Part shown: piece after piece, positions 1 through 12,362 of the stretch
Numbering within the stretch: position 1 is the first letter of the stretch
How the letters are laid out: every line of letters starts with the position of its first letter
Source: Diatrype stigma
Taxonomy: Eukaryota; Ascomycota; Sordariomycetes; Xylariales; Diatrypaceae
Reading direction: 5' to 3'
DNA: 64,000 bases
NCBI GenBank assembly: GCA_022225965.2
Contig: JAKJXP020000027.1
Location: 186,001-250,000, forward strand
Program-made: the position numbers and the translations under genes
Notes under the pieces: model-generated
Database searches by the model: none
The model's input: the letters and a program-made list of their open reading frames with translations, nothing else
What the model was told of the DNA's origin: nothing

Positions 1-672
1 GTCTGAAGGGGATAGTCATCTACTACGGATGTGTCAAGGTAAATGCGGTCAAGCCGTTTCAGGCCGGATGAAAACTCGACCATGCAGGGATTCCGAACGA
101 TGGAATTAACCCACCATGGCTCACTACGGATGTCTCCGGTGTATAGTACAGCTTTGCCATCACCTTCGACCAAGAACATGACAGCGCCCACACAGTGGTT
201 GGCATCGAGCAACGTGACTTGGATCTGCAGGCCAGGCTTAAGTTCTATAAGAACAGGTGTTTCAAGTGGGAGAGGTTTCACAATCCTCTCGAGCTCTTTA
301 TAAGTGGGGTTGCGCTTTTCGGTAATCCCCTGGGCATAATGGAGCCTGGAAGAGATCTTCTCCAGACGAAGCAGTATCTCTCTTGTTGCTGGAGAGCAGT
401 AGACACTTGATCCAAGTCAGTGAACATATTTACCCAGCAGATATCGAATGACGGCATATACAAGGGGCTTTTGAGGGTATGTAACCCTTTCAGATGATCA
501 CTATGTACGTGACTGAGGAAACAAGCCAAGGCTGGCCGTTGCTCGAGGCCACAGAAGTAGTCAACTAAGCCATCATTAGCATTAGCGGGCAGTAACCCGC
601 GACAGGCAAAGTGGCTTGGAAGTTACTGCGAATATCAGGGAATTCGTGCACGATTCCCATAAAAGTCGACAT
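1..672 (-). CDS. DNA-repair metallo-beta-lactamase (SNM1/Artemis-like), 5' part
   Basis: Partial gene running off the left edge. I read three exons on the minus strand: 672-627, 564-462 and 405-1, with introns of 62 and 56 bases. The start at 672 gives MSTFMGIVHEFPDIRIDYF, the usual opening of fungal DRMBL-type proteins, and both junctions keep frame. The metal-binding HVHSDH box lies at residues 34-39 in FLSHVHSDHLKGL; further on are DANHCVGAVMF and LYTGDIR, which carry further metal ligands of the metallo-beta-lactamase fold. Members of this family (PSO2/SNM1, Artemis) are nucleases acting in interstrand-crosslink or end-joining repair in the nucleus. The beta-CASP/DRMBL C-terminal part lies outside the window, so SNM1-type and Artemis-type cannot be separated. 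The family call is secure; the exact orthologue is not. Confidence 0.88.
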
Positions 673-2354
673 GGTGGACAGTGCTCGTAGGAAGCAGTCG
701 CAACGGGGTGAAAGTAAAAGTAATTGTAAGCCAGAGAACAAAAAGTCCGAAATACGAGTGTTGCCAACGGGAATGAGCCGACAGAAAGGCTGGACTTAGG
801 ATGGGCAAATCGGGGCGTTAGCCGTTCATGCTTGCCCTTTCTCGACGGCCATTGGCGATGGCGACAACGAAAGAGAGGGCGGATTCACGACGTCCACAGA
901 ATGTATGAAGGAAGCGGCACTGCTCTCGTGGAAGTTGTGATCTTGCAGGTGCTGTTTAGTTCAGGTGGGGCTATACCGCCTTCAGCGTTAGCGAATTATG
1001 AACTATGTACAAATCGGGGCTATTCGTGCTGGTTACACAGGCTAGTTAAACTATATCATGACATATTTAGGTATGCTGCCTGCGTCGTGAATATTACGAA
1101 AACTCTATCCACAGTAATGCCCAAGCACCTCAATCCAAAGCTCCTTCTGAATACAGCCGTCGCGAGTCATTCGCTACTTCCCGAAAGCCTTGTAATAGCA
1201 CAGCGCTGACATGGAAGGTGGAAGGTCTGTGGGTAAACATACCTAGGTATCCTAGAGTCAACTAGGTAGCTACTGTTGGTCTTAGACAAACAGTTGCGCA
1301 CGGTCTCATGTACGGAAGCGGCTTTCGGAGTGTCGAACTCCCAAATCCTTTCTTAATTGAATCCTTAGCTATCTACCTAGGTAGTTAGTTGCTTAAATCC
1401 TGCCGGCCCAGGACTGATGGACTCGGTATGTAATAAATAAAATATAGGGCGATGAGAAGACGGATGAGAAATTGCCTGGAAAGGGGAGACAAATCGGGGC
1501 AGCTTGATCACCAGGTTTTCCAGTTGTGTACTACAAATACAGGAGCCAGTACAAAGTATTGTGATGTGTATGCGGCTTCTTCCATGTTGTGCAGTCCTTG
1601 ACTCTTCGTCTATAAGTTTGAAGCTAGCTATGGTCTAGCATGGAAATCTTGTCGTCAGCTCGTTCAGCTCCTCCACCTCATTTTACAGCTGCGTCAGCTC
1701 TACTCCACTGCTTCAGCGCTGGGCCGCAAGTGCGCAGGCACCTAGGCAGCTTTACTACGCCATCTTCGCAGCCCCTGCCAGCTGATCCAATCAAACGTGC
1801 CAAGATCCTCAGCTGCCGGGTCCTGCCGGACCTCGACGTGCTGAAGAAAACTTCCAGCTCACCAGACCTTACCCAAGCTGCCCAAGGGTCTCCCCTACAG
1901 GCCTCAGGCGTCGCTAGGGGAAGATTGGCAACCATTCCTGCCGTCTTCTCTACCGGTCACTACAATTTGTCAGAAAACTTGCACGACGCTCCCATTCAAC
2001 GCCGCATTTAGTAGAAGAAATCAGACCCCGCATCCCCCGGTAGGAAAGACCAGAACAGTAATTCATGCAGAGCCGTAGACTCGGCATCGCGCACGGTTAT
2101 ACTGTTACATCCCCTGTCACGCTCGGCAGAAAGCCCAGGTTGGGAAAGCCCCTAGAGCGGCCCGAAATGTATTTAGACATCAGTGTAACCATCTGTCGTT
2201 GCTTGTTTATGCTGCTATCATTATTATATATTCTATTCCTATACATTCTCTTCTAGATTCTCTGTCTCTATCGTTGTTACTTAGTCCCCATCATTACCAG
2301 ACAAACATCTATTATAGGATAAGTTACCTAACAACTACCTAGATTCCAACGACC
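673..2354. other. Intergenic, divergent promoter region
   Basis: This separates the divergently transcribed nuclease (left) and methyltransferase (right). No convincing gene is visible. An open frame of 123 codons at 1640-2011 (+) has a biased, Ser/Pro/Ala-rich composition and no recognisable family. Palindromic CCTAGG-centred motifs cluster near 1240-1270 and 1373-1387 and recur at 2335, just before the next start codon. Confidence 0.5.
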
Positions 2355-3194
2355 ATGGACGTAGCAAGAAGCACACCGAGACACAAGATCTCCCTCACCC
2401 CCACACAGAAGACGTTACTCCTCACCTTGCATGCGAGGGTCGTAGATGCCCAGCGGCCGGACCCCATCGTCAACGACTCGCGAGCTGCCGGAATTCTCGA
2501 CAAGATTGAGCACGACGTATCCGAGATCGAATCAGAAGGCAGCCCGCACTGGGTGATCCTCCTCCGGGCCCGCCAACTCGACGAGTGGACCGCCGAGTTC
2601 CTCGCCAGCAACCCCGAGTCCACCGTGCTGCACCTCGCGTGCGGCCTCGACAGCCGCTGCCTGCGCGTGAAGAGGGGGCCCAACGTCCGCTGGATCGACG
2701 TCGACTTCCCCGACGTCGTGGACCTGCGAAGCAAGGTGTACGAGAAGCCCGAGGGGGACTACCAGCTCGTCCCCGGGGACGTGACGGACGACGAGTGGCT
2801 GCAGCAGATCCCGAACGACCGCCCGACCGCCGTGGTCTTCGAGGGGCTGACGCCGTACCTGACCGAGGGGACCGGCACGCATCTGATCCGCCGGCTCGTC
2901 GACCGCTTCAAGAAGGGCCAGCTGATCTTCGACACGGTCGGCCCCGTCACCCTCCGCTTCCAGCGGGCGGTCAAGCCCGTCAAGAAGGCCGGCGCTTCGT
3001 TTACGTGGGGGGTCGACGATCCCCACGCTCTGGAGAAACTGCACCCCCGCCTCAAGTTGCGCGACTGCCTGCGCCCGCCGGAGATGAAGGGCTTCGAGAA
3101 CGTCCCCTTGCAATTCCGCTTCATGATGACAACGTACCGACACATACCCTATTTTCGCAACTTCGGGCTATATCTCCGCTATGATTTCGAATGA
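2355..3194 (+). CDS. LCM/TcmP-family O-methyltransferase
   Basis: Intronless gene for 279 residues. The SAM-binding signature VLHLACGLDSR lies at residues 91-101, and the second acidic motif DVDFPDVVDLR at 115-125. These are the hallmarks of the leucine carboxyl methyltransferase / TcmP family (Pfam LCM). The family methylates carboxyl groups of PP2A subunits or hydroxyl groups of polyketides. At 279 residues, and lacking the longer architecture of PPM1 or PPM2, this copy resembles the small TcmP-like fungal proteins, usually cytosolic, whose substrate is unknown. The coding part is strongly GC-rich from about 2550 to 3110, while both ends are less so. No neighbouring polyketide or peptide synthetase is visible, so a secondary-metabolite role is only a possibility. 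Confidence 0.85.
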   Translation: MDVARSTPRHKISLTPTQKTLLLTLHARVVDAQRPDPIVNDSRAAGILDKIEHDVSEIESEGSPHWVILLRARQLDEWTAEFLASNPESTVLHLACGLDSRCLRVKRGPNVRWIDVDFPDVVDLRSKVYEKPEGDYQLVPGDVTDDEWLQQIPNDRPTAVVFEGLTPYLTEGTGTHLIRRLVDRFKKGQLIFDTVGPVTLRFQRAVKPVKKAGASFTWGVDDPHALEKLHPRLKLRDCLRPPEMKGFENVPLQFRFMMTTYRHIPYFRNFGLYLRYDFE

Positions 3195-5773
3195 ACGGAT
3201 GAACGGACAAAAGGGGGACGCCGACGACTTGTAACGACTTTATGATACACATTGATATCCCCTATTCCCATGCGAATTGCTATTCAAATTGCATTGTATA
3301 TAAAAGCAGGATCACTAGTCATCTAGAATCCGTATGATAGCCCGACACTGTCGGTAACCATAATCTTAACAGCTCCCATACCCCTATCTAATGATGCCAC
3401 TTGATCTCGTGATGGTTATCTTGACAGCCTTTGGTTTATCGTATAAAGAAGACTTCTAAACGATTGTTGTTATTATCAAAGAGACTCTCGTTTAATATAC
3501 TCTAGATGAAGCCGAACGTTCAAACCATTTCGTATCCATCTCCCGGTCTAACCCGTCCATAAATCCCAATGACCAGCCCCCTAACAGGGCATACCTTCGG
3601 TAAACTTGGACGCTGCTCATACAATGCGACGTAGCATATGATGTCAGAAGCTACTAAGTGGCAACAGGGCCGATGTATCCGTCACCCCTAACTTTGGAAA
3701 CAAAGCTATGTTGCTTCGAGGGGAGATATCTTGGAGTCGCTACATATCTACGCTCGGTGTGATCTTGAGTCCATAGGTCGTGGGTGCCGATGAGGTCTAT
3801 GGTCTGATCGTCAAGACTATGGATGGAAAGCGCGTTACAGTTTGGGGCGACCTGCGAGAATTCTCAATAATTGGTAATCCCACGTACGAGACGGGGCAGA
3901 ATATATCAACTAGTCTATTCAACCAGTCTTTGATATCTACCTGCTACCGGCTTCTCCACCTACCCTACTTGGATGATCCGCTAAGCGAAGCTATCCGCGT
4001 TGACATGCTGGCATTCAGTGTTACTATATTCTTCTCGCCGAAACAGGTGATGCAGCTATGGGTTAACCTCACCAAACACTAGAGAATATCGCTCCCCAGT
4101 CTGTGGAAAAGCCAACTGAAGCTACCTTGTTCTATAGTGCTCTGGTTATTGGTGTTATGGAACATCATCACCCCAAGCCAAATACCGGTATTTGGGAAGA
4201 CTGGCCGATGGAGGTGACCGTGCATTCGAACATACGTAGTTGGACTGAGGCAAGGTGTATGCTAAATCGATCATGTGAGTCGAGTTCATGCATGACGAAC
4301 TGGGAAGGAAGACATTCGAGAACTTACTGAGAATGGGGTGAGCGAATGATTTATCATCCAAGACTCCATTAGTCCAATTACACTGTACACTCATATGTGA
4401 AGTTGGCGAACGCGGGGAAGAAGTAGGTAACCAGACTAAACCATGGTTCTATCCGATGAATGGTCACTATTCAAGATATCTCACATAGATAGGATAGAAT
4501 CGATGAGTATCGCGATATAGGGGCTAGAATCTAGATAGGAGAGCAGGGATTACACACTAGCGTGATCGGCAGCGAGGTAGCGGCTTGGCGCATATTATAT
4601 ATAGAGCTCCCGTCTTCAGCTATTTAGACTGGAGGTCGATTCTTCCTTGGCCTCTTTTTTCTGTATGACAATATATTCTTTTTCGAACCACGTTGTATTT
4701 GTTCTTCTAAATGCGACAATGAGCTGGCCCGACTCAACCTGTAAGGTGTCTGTTAGGCTCTTTCGTGCGCTATGAAGGAGATCGCTTGGCGGACATGATC
4801 CACAAGATCAGTGTCAAGTTATAGGAAATGCAGAACGTAATAGCTTGATCAGCCACAGCCCCTTCCAAGCCGATCCAACTAGGTATGTATATGAATGCGT
4901 GAATATCTGGACAATTGGCATTGCTAGCCTGCTGAAATGCAGACCTTGCTCACTGCGTGTCGCTGTTTGATGGGGACTCAGATGATAAGCGCCTCTGCAG
5001 TGTCGGACCCGTGCAGTCAGGCACTCAGGGTCCATTCAATATGCACCGAAGAATTTTTATAGAATGATACGAACGCCAATCATTGTCCTCAGGATTATCT
5101 GGAAGCCACCTCCATAGTGTCCCATATCCTACCCCATATAGCATCCACACCCCCCAGACCCCCTGACCCCATAGCTATGCGTACCCGCACCTGTACATTA
5201 GGCGGGCTTGGCAACAGGCAGGTCTTAATCTTTAGGCGCTTTTTACCTGAAGCATCCACGATGCTATGCGACGACCCTGACTAGTCAGCCGGCGGCTTCA
5301 TTCTAGAATCGCAGCTTCGCCGCTCCGCCGCTCCTTGGGCCAGATTTCGACGGGGGTATGCAAGCCAATGCCCGGGCCCCACGGTCCCACGATGGTGTAT
5401 GTGCCGCCGGCTTCGGCATGCTACGATTCGGGCTGATGATAACCCAGAGAGCGGACCAACACAGCGCACACTGCAGGTATCACATGCATTCCACTAGCAT
5501 ACCGCCATGAAGTTTTTTTTCTTGTTGGATTTTGATACTAGTGCTCTTATCCTGGCGTAACCGATAACACAGTTGACGAGTGGCGGTAAGGAGACACGGT
5601 TGATAACCCATGGAATTTAAGGGTTTCCCTTTTTTCAACAGGCGCATATATTCTATCACCTGCGTTCCCTTGTTCTTGCTCCTCCTGCAAAGCTCTGGTG
5701 TGAAGCCTACTTGTCCTTCCCGTCTCGCTGGCTAGCATCTTCCCTAGGCGACAAGTAGCCAAGGTGCGCCAAG
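3195..5773. other. Gene-poor spacer with possible decayed coding remnants
   Basis: No intact gene recognised over 2.6 kb. Open frames at 3780-4082 and 4103-4330 (+) are adjacent and read like protein (for example DEVYGLIVKTMDGKRVTVW), but lack a good start and match no family I know; they could be relics of one broken gene. A GC-rich patch lies at 5285-5450. The 5' leader of the sugar transporter begins somewhere before 5774. Confidence 0.4.
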
Positions 5774-7727
5774 ATGATTGTCGACAACAACCAAACGTCC
5801 GGTGTGACTGGGGGTCGCTTGATCGCCCTGATAACACTGGTCGATGCTAGTAAGAGAGACATGGATACCGTCCGATAATGAATTCCCAATGCTAATTGAT
5901 CATGTAGTGTCATCATGCTGGTTCGGGTACTGCCAGGTAGGTTACAATCTACCATTGGGAGATCACGGTAACCTGACATAGGAGATATAGGGGGTCTTCG
6001 CGGGCGTGCTCGTCTCGGACGACTTCAAACAGCAATTCCCTCAAACATTAGATGCGAATGTTTCGGGGATAACAACTAGTTCTTTCTTGGTATGTTGCAC
6101 CTTATCATATGGCCTCGGCTGTATCATCCGGGGAAGTGGGTAGGGATAGAACTGACCTGGTGGTATGAAAGCTCGGTGCCTTCTTCGGATCGATCTTGGC
6201 CTTCGTCCTCGGCGACAAGCTCGGTCGAAAGAAAACCCTTGCCCTGGGGCATTCTCTGAACACTGTAGGTGCCGTTATGCAAGTTTTTGCATGGCACCTA
6301 CCGCAAATGATCATTGGGCGGGTAGTGAATGGTTTCGGCATGGGCTTGACGTCTACCATGAGCCCGGTTTACTTATCCGAGTGTGCGAAACCGCACCAGC
6401 GTGGTAGATTGGTTTCTATCGGAGCCTCATCTAATGTGACGACATTCGCTCTGGCTAATTGGATAAGTTACGCCCTATACTTCCAGACGGGGCCAATGCA
6501 GTGGCGGCTACCCCTGGCCATACAACTTGTCTTCCCGTTCATTATATTTCCAATTTGGTTTCTCATCCCAGAGTCGCCAAGGTGGTTGCTGCTTGTCAAT
6601 AAAGAACACAGGGCCCTGCATTCCATTGCCCGGTTAGCTGGCGCAAGGATCACGATCGACGACCCTACAGTCACAGCGGAGTTTCGATCGATCAAGAGCG
6701 TCATACAGCTTGAGAGGGAAGATCGCGTTCCACTCATGGATGTTCTCTGCTTCCGGGATAAAGCCCACAACTTCCGCCGTTTACTTCTATCCTGTGGTTC
6801 ACAGTTCATGCAGCAGTTTAGCGGAATCAATGCTCTTGGTACTTACAGTGTCTCTCCATTGCCTTGATGCTTAAAACGCTAACACTATCAACAGGCTTTT
6901 ATCTTCCGACACTACTGGAGCAAACTGTTGGCTTCAACCAAGAGATGAGCCGCTTGTTAACGGCAGTCAGCGGCACGGTTTATCTGATCTCAGCCTTCTG
7001 TAGTATGCTGGTTATTGACCGCATGGGGCGGCGAAAGTAAGGAATTGAGACTGGCTTCTCGACTACCGCATACATAACTAACGCTTCATAGGATGATGTT
7101 GTATGGAGCAGTCACCATGGGGCTCTGTCATATTGTCGCGTCATTATGCCTGAAAGCAGGTGAAGAGGATCCTGCAAAGACAAGACTTGTAAGCTGATTA
7201 CAGAACTGTCTTGGTGACCCGAGCTGACACAACAGGCAGATGGGGACTGTGGCAACTGCGATGTTTATGGTCTTCCACGTCTTCTTCGGGACGAGTTGGG
7301 CAGGCGTCCCTTGGGTATATAGTGCCGAGGTGAACTCGCTGGGCTGGCGGACACGTGGTGCCGCAGCCGCAACCGCAACCAATTGGATCATGGGCTTTGT
7401 GGTGGTCCAGTTCACCAAAGTGGGAATCGACAGCCTACATTGGGCGTTCTATCTCAGTGAGTTGCCCCCTCTGTGTGTTATGTCCCATATCAGGAGTCAT
7501 CCGCTTGCTAACTGCAGATAACAACAGTTTTTGGAGCGATATGTTTCTTCTACTACCCTGTGGTGTTCTGCTTCTACCCAGAGACGTCGAACCGGACGCT
7601 CGAGGATATGGACCAAATGTTCATTCAACATCCGTCAGTTTTCGTTTTCGGCATACCGGAGATGACCCAACGCAAAAGACCAAGGGCCTTCATTGATGCA
7701 GAAGCTGAAAGGATCTTGCGATACTGA
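5774..7727 (+). CDS. MFS sugar transporter (sugar porter family)
   Basis: Eight exons: 5774-5849, 5908-5936, 5991-6089, 6172-6838, 6895-7036, 7092-7188, 7240-7456, 7528-7727; together 1527 bases, 508 residues. The frame holds across all seven introns. Sugar-porter signatures appear in order: FGYCQGVFAGVLVSDDF near the N-terminus, GDKLGRKKT (loop 2-3), PESPRWLL after TM6, QQFSGIN in TM7, DRMGRRK (loop 8-9) and PETSNRTLEDMDQMF after TM12. It is a plasma-membrane proton symporter or facilitator of hexoses or related sugars; substrate cannot be set from sequence. The unusual GYCQ replaces the common GYDQ in TM1, so an acidic residue is lost there. The splice choices at 7236/7240 and at 7519/7528 were made to preserve frame and the family motifs. 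Codon use is less GC-biased than in the flanking genes. Confidence 0.88.
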
Positions 7728-8321
7728 TACGACTAAGGAAAGTGCCGGGATATAGTGCTTCGAATACTTCTTAATGGGGCCCAGCCTATTTACTTTTCCT
7801 CGATGCTATACCTGTCTGGACTGCGACTTGTTTAAACGGTCAATGTCCGTCATAGGGGTCCTAGTCGAGCTTCGAAGGAGACCTGGCAAGTTACGATTTA
7901 TTGAGATTATAGATTAACGTGATAGATTCCCTATAGAATAATGTTTAGATTTAAATGAACATGTTAGTTACCTTGGTGCCCGGGGTGATAAGCCAAGTAG
8001 CCGCTATATAGACCGAAGGGACCCATAGAACAGCTTCGGCAGAGTCAAACCTTCGGCCGAGGAGCAGCAGGCCGAACTGTGCCGCATTGTTGCGTACTCT
8101 TATCCTGACCCCTTAACCCACAGCCGATTTTAGACAACGACGATAATGACTCACTTTCCACAAGCTCCACCGGGGCTCCGATATCCTCCCCCGCGATGGT
8201 CTTTCGCATTCTTCATTTCCTCACTGCATCCATGAAGCTTAGAATATCCGCTCGCACGCCCACTGTATGAAAGTATCACCAACACCTGTTACATACCTAC
8301 CCACCCCTTCTACCTTCAACG
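7728..8321. other. Intergenic spacer
   Basis: Terminator of the sugar transporter and promoter of the acetyltransferase, both on the plus strand. AT-rich at 7890-7960 and otherwise without coding signal. I see no RNA gene. Confidence 0.5.
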
Positions 8322-9137
8322 ATGACCCTGCGCGTCGCGCCAGTCGAGCTTTCCGACTTCGACACCTTCGTCTCCCAGGCATCGCAACACGCCCCCGGCG
8401 ATGACCTCACCGCGCCGCCCAACCCGGTGGCCTGGCCGGTGAGCACGCGCGCCGAGGCCGAGCTGCGGGCGCGCCACTGCTTCGCGCTGCAGAAGCGCCG
8501 CTTCCAAGAGGACCCGACGGTCCGGTTCATGAAGGTGGTCGACGACAGCGCCGACGAAGGGCGCGGCGACATCGTCGCCGTGGCCCGCTGGCACTACTAC
8601 GAAAGCGGCTACGCGTACGCGCGCGAGGCGCACTGGGAGATGGCGCCCCTGGCGGCGCCGGGGCCAGCGGCAGAGGAGGGCGCGAGCGATGACTATCCGC
8701 CCCCGAACTTCAACGTGCGTCTCTACAACCACATCCTCTCCTACCGGGATTCGTTCCGCGAGCAGTGGATCCCGAGCGGCAAGCCCTGCTGGATGCTGAT
8801 GCACCTGGTCACGCGGCCGAGCCAGAGGCGGAGGGGCGCGGCGGGCCTGCTGCTCCGGTGGGGGATGGAGCGCTCGCGCGAGTCCGGCGCCCCTGCGTAC
8901 CTGGAGTCCGGGGTGCAGGGGAAGCCTGTGTACGAGCACTTCGGGTTTGTGCCCGTCGGCGAGGAGAGGCGGGTTAACCTCGAAGGATTAGGCTACGTGC
9001 CTGGCGGAGTGAAGGAGTTCTCTTTGGTGAATATGAAGTGGACTCCAAGCAGTAATGGAGTTGGAAACGGGGTTGTGCCGGAGCCCTCAGACGCGGTTCT
9101 CCATGGTACGGGGCTTTCTACTTCCAGGGCTACATGA
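8322..9137 (+). CDS. GNAT-family N-acetyltransferase
   Basis: Intronless, 271 residues. The C-terminal half carries the GNAT fold: the beta4 strand WMLMHLVTRPSQ (157-168), the acetyl-CoA pyrophosphate loop QRRRGAAG (168-175) matching Q/RxxGxG/A, the helix LLLRWGMERSRESG, and YEHFGFVPVGE (204-214) before the last strands. The N-terminal half, with the WHYYESGYAYA stretch, follows the usual fungal small-molecule acetyltransferase layout. It probably acetylates an amine on a small molecule or peptide in the cytosol. The substrate is unknown. Low-complexity PGPAAEEGASDD (113-124) is a species-type loop insertion. Codon third positions are almost all G or C. It stands alone, with MFS genes on both sides, which would fit detoxification but does not show it. 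Confidence 0.87.
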   Translation: MTLRVAPVELSDFDTFVSQASQHAPGDDLTAPPNPVAWPVSTRAEAELRARHCFALQKRRFQEDPTVRFMKVVDDSADEGRGDIVAVARWHYYESGYAYAREAHWEMAPLAAPGPAAEEGASDDYPPPNFNVRLYNHILSYRDSFREQWIPSGKPCWMLMHLVTRPSQRRRGAAGLLLRWGMERSRESGAPAYLESGVQGKPVYEHFGFVPVGEERRVNLEGLGYVPGGVKEFSLVNMKWTPSSNGVGNGVVPEPSDAVLHGTGLSTSRAT

Positions 9138-9708
9138 GAATCCTAGTTTCTCTCGTCCGAGAAGCTGCAAACGCCGTTGTTTATGTTATAATGGGCATTC
9201 CCTTGCGTAGGGAGAAGCATGTATTTTTGAATCAAGAATAGATTTGATAATTCAGTCTATTTTCTAGCTTGGTAGCTAGATGTCTGGTGTTCCATTGCTT
9301 GCCCCTTTTCTAGCTAATCCTAGACACTAAGCTGTGGTTGTGGAACGGCCACATAAAGCCATAGGTATATGGTTTATATGAACTGAGCGACTGGTGAGTT
9401 GGGGGCATGTTAACTTGAGCTTGGTGCCAGTGGTTAAGCAAGGACAAAACCAGTCTCCAAAGACCTTAATACATAATTCGCTCTAATTAACATATATAGG
9501 GAGCTGGGGGGATTTCGACGTCCAACAAACCACCAAAACGGTGTACCATCCAAATATTGTAGTCAATACCTGCAGACTTGCTGAACGTTATAGCAGCGAT
9601 AGTATGCATACACTACCACCATATATGCCCCCGGATCATAATCCATAAGCCAATCTAGTCCATTTCAACTTAACAATATGCTGCCTGCCATTGGTACCAA
9701 ACGCGAAT
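9138..9708. other. Convergent 3' intergenic spacer
   Basis: Lies between the 3' ends of the acetyltransferase (+) and the MFS transporter (-). AT-rich, with short poly-A/T stretches; no gene or RNA seen. Confidence 0.5.
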
Positions 9709-11471
9709 CTAGTTACTCGTCCCTCCCGGCGACTCCTCCAGCTCATGTGCGACAAGCTTACTTCCAGGGGGTGGGAACCGTGAAAATAGGAGTACGGCAA
9801 CAGAAATGACGGCGACGGCCTAAAATCAGTTAATACAGCGCAATGCAAAATTGTATCTCGAAAACCTTACCGCGTTGCAGTAGAATGTCATGTACGACTT
9901 TCCAACGTCCGCCAATGCGGAAAAGATTGCCCCGAAGATACCCAGGGTAGAGAATGTCGCCATATATTCGACTAAGGTCATGGCTTGCAAGGCATCAGGT
10001 CTTTGATGGGAAGGGACCATTTCTGTGAGAACACCTTTGCTTGCCGGAGCAGAACCCGAAGCAAGGGGAAGTAGAAACCCGACTAGAGGTACGTTAGGAT
10101 GCGAACTTGATGTTGATAGGAGGTTGCCATACTAATATAAATGTGCCACCCCTGAGTAACGAAGGCGGCAGATGCTGTTATAACACCATCCACCACTAGA
10201 CTCCATCGAAGGAAGAACAAATCAAATGCACCCCCTTCAATTTCCTTGATTGGGGCCGGGGGCTTTGTCGGTTCCTGATTAGCAATGGTGCCTGGCACAG
10301 GATCGAAATCTTGAAGGTCGGTAGGTATGGCTGAGCTGGAAGTAGAATCTGGAGCATCCGGCACATCCGATGATTTGAACCAGTGACGCCCTCGTGAAAT
10401 GATGCGGGGGAACACGAATATAAGAAACACGCCGCGGATCAAATTATTGACCGCGATTAGGATGCTATTGTTAGTAGGGGTAAACTCGAACACGGTCATC
10501 GAGTACATCTGGATGAGTGTGGGTGCATATCCCGTTGCTAGCACCCCTGCGAAGATGCCGAGGGCGAGAAACAGGACGCCGAAGTGCATCACGATGCGTC
10601 CATCTTGGAGTCTCAGCTTCTGGGGAGCCAAGTTTCGTAGCGGGCCCAGGAGCGCTCTAACACCTCTAGCTTTTGGTTCCTTCTTTTCACCAGATATGAT
10701 CTTCGGATCAACATAGGGAATGCACAGGAGGCAATATACACAGCAACACGAGAGAGAAACTGCAGCGAGCTGGAAGGGTCGTATGAGACCATAATTCTCC
10801 CCAAGAAAACCACCCACGAAGTAGCCCATCGCGACGCCAACCATAAGAGCACCTTGGAGAATGCCAAACATGCCAGTTCTAGCGGCAGGTTCCGTGATCT
10901 CGGCAATGATTGTGTTGAGGATGAGGATATATCCTGCCGGCCCCCCAAGGACGGTGATAGCTTGACTCGCTTGCATCATGATTATGCCCTCTTTGGCGCC
11001 AACGACGAGGGATAGCCCTTGGATGCACACCCGAATCACTGGGAAGAATGTCTGCAGCGCCAATGCCTGCTTGGGGCCGAACTTCTTCATTTGCCAGCCA
11101 GCTACGAAGAGATTACTGATGGAGAAGGCAATCGAGATAGTGCCCATGATAGCTATCTGCGCCGCAGAGGACGAATCGATCTCATTTCGCCTACATCGAT
11201 CCCCCGGGCCGTCGTAAGGCGGCACATGTTTGTAGAACTCCTCGCAAGCCATAACATGGAAGACATAGAGAAGACTGCACAGTCGTTAGCACGTCTCTGG
11301 ACAGCAAATGCGTCAGGGTTTGGCTTCCTACGGGGTCTGGGTGAAGTTGAACGAAAGAGAGATAGCGAAGCCAGCAAACAGAAGCCTGTTCTCTCGTGAC
11401 AGAAAATCCCACTTCTTCGAGGGTGCACTCAGGGTCTTGCCCAAGAGTGGTGTCGTCTCTTCCGTCGCCAT
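9709..11471 (-). CDS. MFS transporter (DHA1/TetA-like)
   Basis: Four exons on the minus strand: 11471-11332, 11274-10133, 10082-9871, 9819-9709; 1605 bases, 534 residues. The start MATEETTPLLGK is a typical cytosolic head (TPLLG) of fungal MFS proteins; exon 1 then gives the first membrane segment NRLLFAGFAISLSFNFTQTP. A glycine-rich membrane helix (VMACEEFYKHV... GDRCRRNEIDSSSAAQ, an extracellular loop with paired Cys) and a central cytosolic loop (FKSSDVPDAPDSTSSSAIP) divide the two six-helix halves. It is likely a proton-coupled exporter or importer of a small molecule at the plasma membrane; the substrate cannot be named. The loop between the halves is long and acidic/Pro-rich. Introns are 57, 50 and 51 bases with good borders. 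Confidence 0.86.
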
Positions 11472-12362
11472 GGTGGCTATCTAGGTATCTCACGATAGAT
11501 CCTCCAATGAGATACAACCGCAAAGCAACAGACGAGGAATTGAAGAAACGATTGGATTGAGGAAAGCGACTTCGATTGGTAACTACTTGCCTACCAACCT
11601 TCTACGTCCCCCCACTATTGAGGGGATATGCATCGTCCCGCTCGTCGCTTATCTTGGCATGCCGCTGCATGCATCTCGCCGGATGACACATAACTGAACC
11701 AACCATACGCCGAGACTGGGACCTGGGTAGTAAACTGTAGCTGTGCTTGTGTGCCGTCCGTATGCTATAATGTTTCATGCTTATCCATACCTACCCCCAG
11801 CTGCTTACCCCTCTGTTGTTGGGTATAAGTCACCCGAGTAAGTAACCCAGGGTATGAGCAATCGCCTTTATTTCCCTTATAAAGCTAGATAGTCTCCGAG
11901 ACCGGTAATCACACCTTTCACACTTCGAAGCACTCATCTTCGATTGACCAATGGCCTAGGTCCAGAAGAGTAAACCGACACTAGATACATTTTCGGTATA
12001 GAGTTGGGCTTACCTACCTCAGGCCATGCTGTGAGATCCGATATAGTACCTAGAAGGCACGAAGCTGTGCATATACGAGGGGCTCACGTTCCCCAAATGG
12101 CAAAACCAGTGGTTAGCAACTTCCACTGGATGTCAACTACCCAGACGCTCTTTCAATACGGCTCTGATAGCTTGAGGCTCAAGATGCGACACCTTCACCC
12201 AACTTTCTCTGGCGACCCGAGCTCCTCAGACCCTCTGTATTCATCTCATAGTCGCATAGACCTGGCCGCCTCGGTTCGAAAAGGCCTTCTCTGTGGATCT
12301 CTACTTGCTGAAGATCCAAGGGACAAAGAGAGCATGCATGGTGGGTAACCAACAACGCCGAA
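11472..12362. other. Divergent promoter region
   Basis: Shared upstream region of the MFS transporter (-) and the membrane protein gene (+). It contains GGGTA/TACCC-type repeats around 11790-11860 and CTAGGTA near 11481. An open frame at 12004-12348 (+) has no recognisable family and is probably not coding. Confidence 0.45.
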
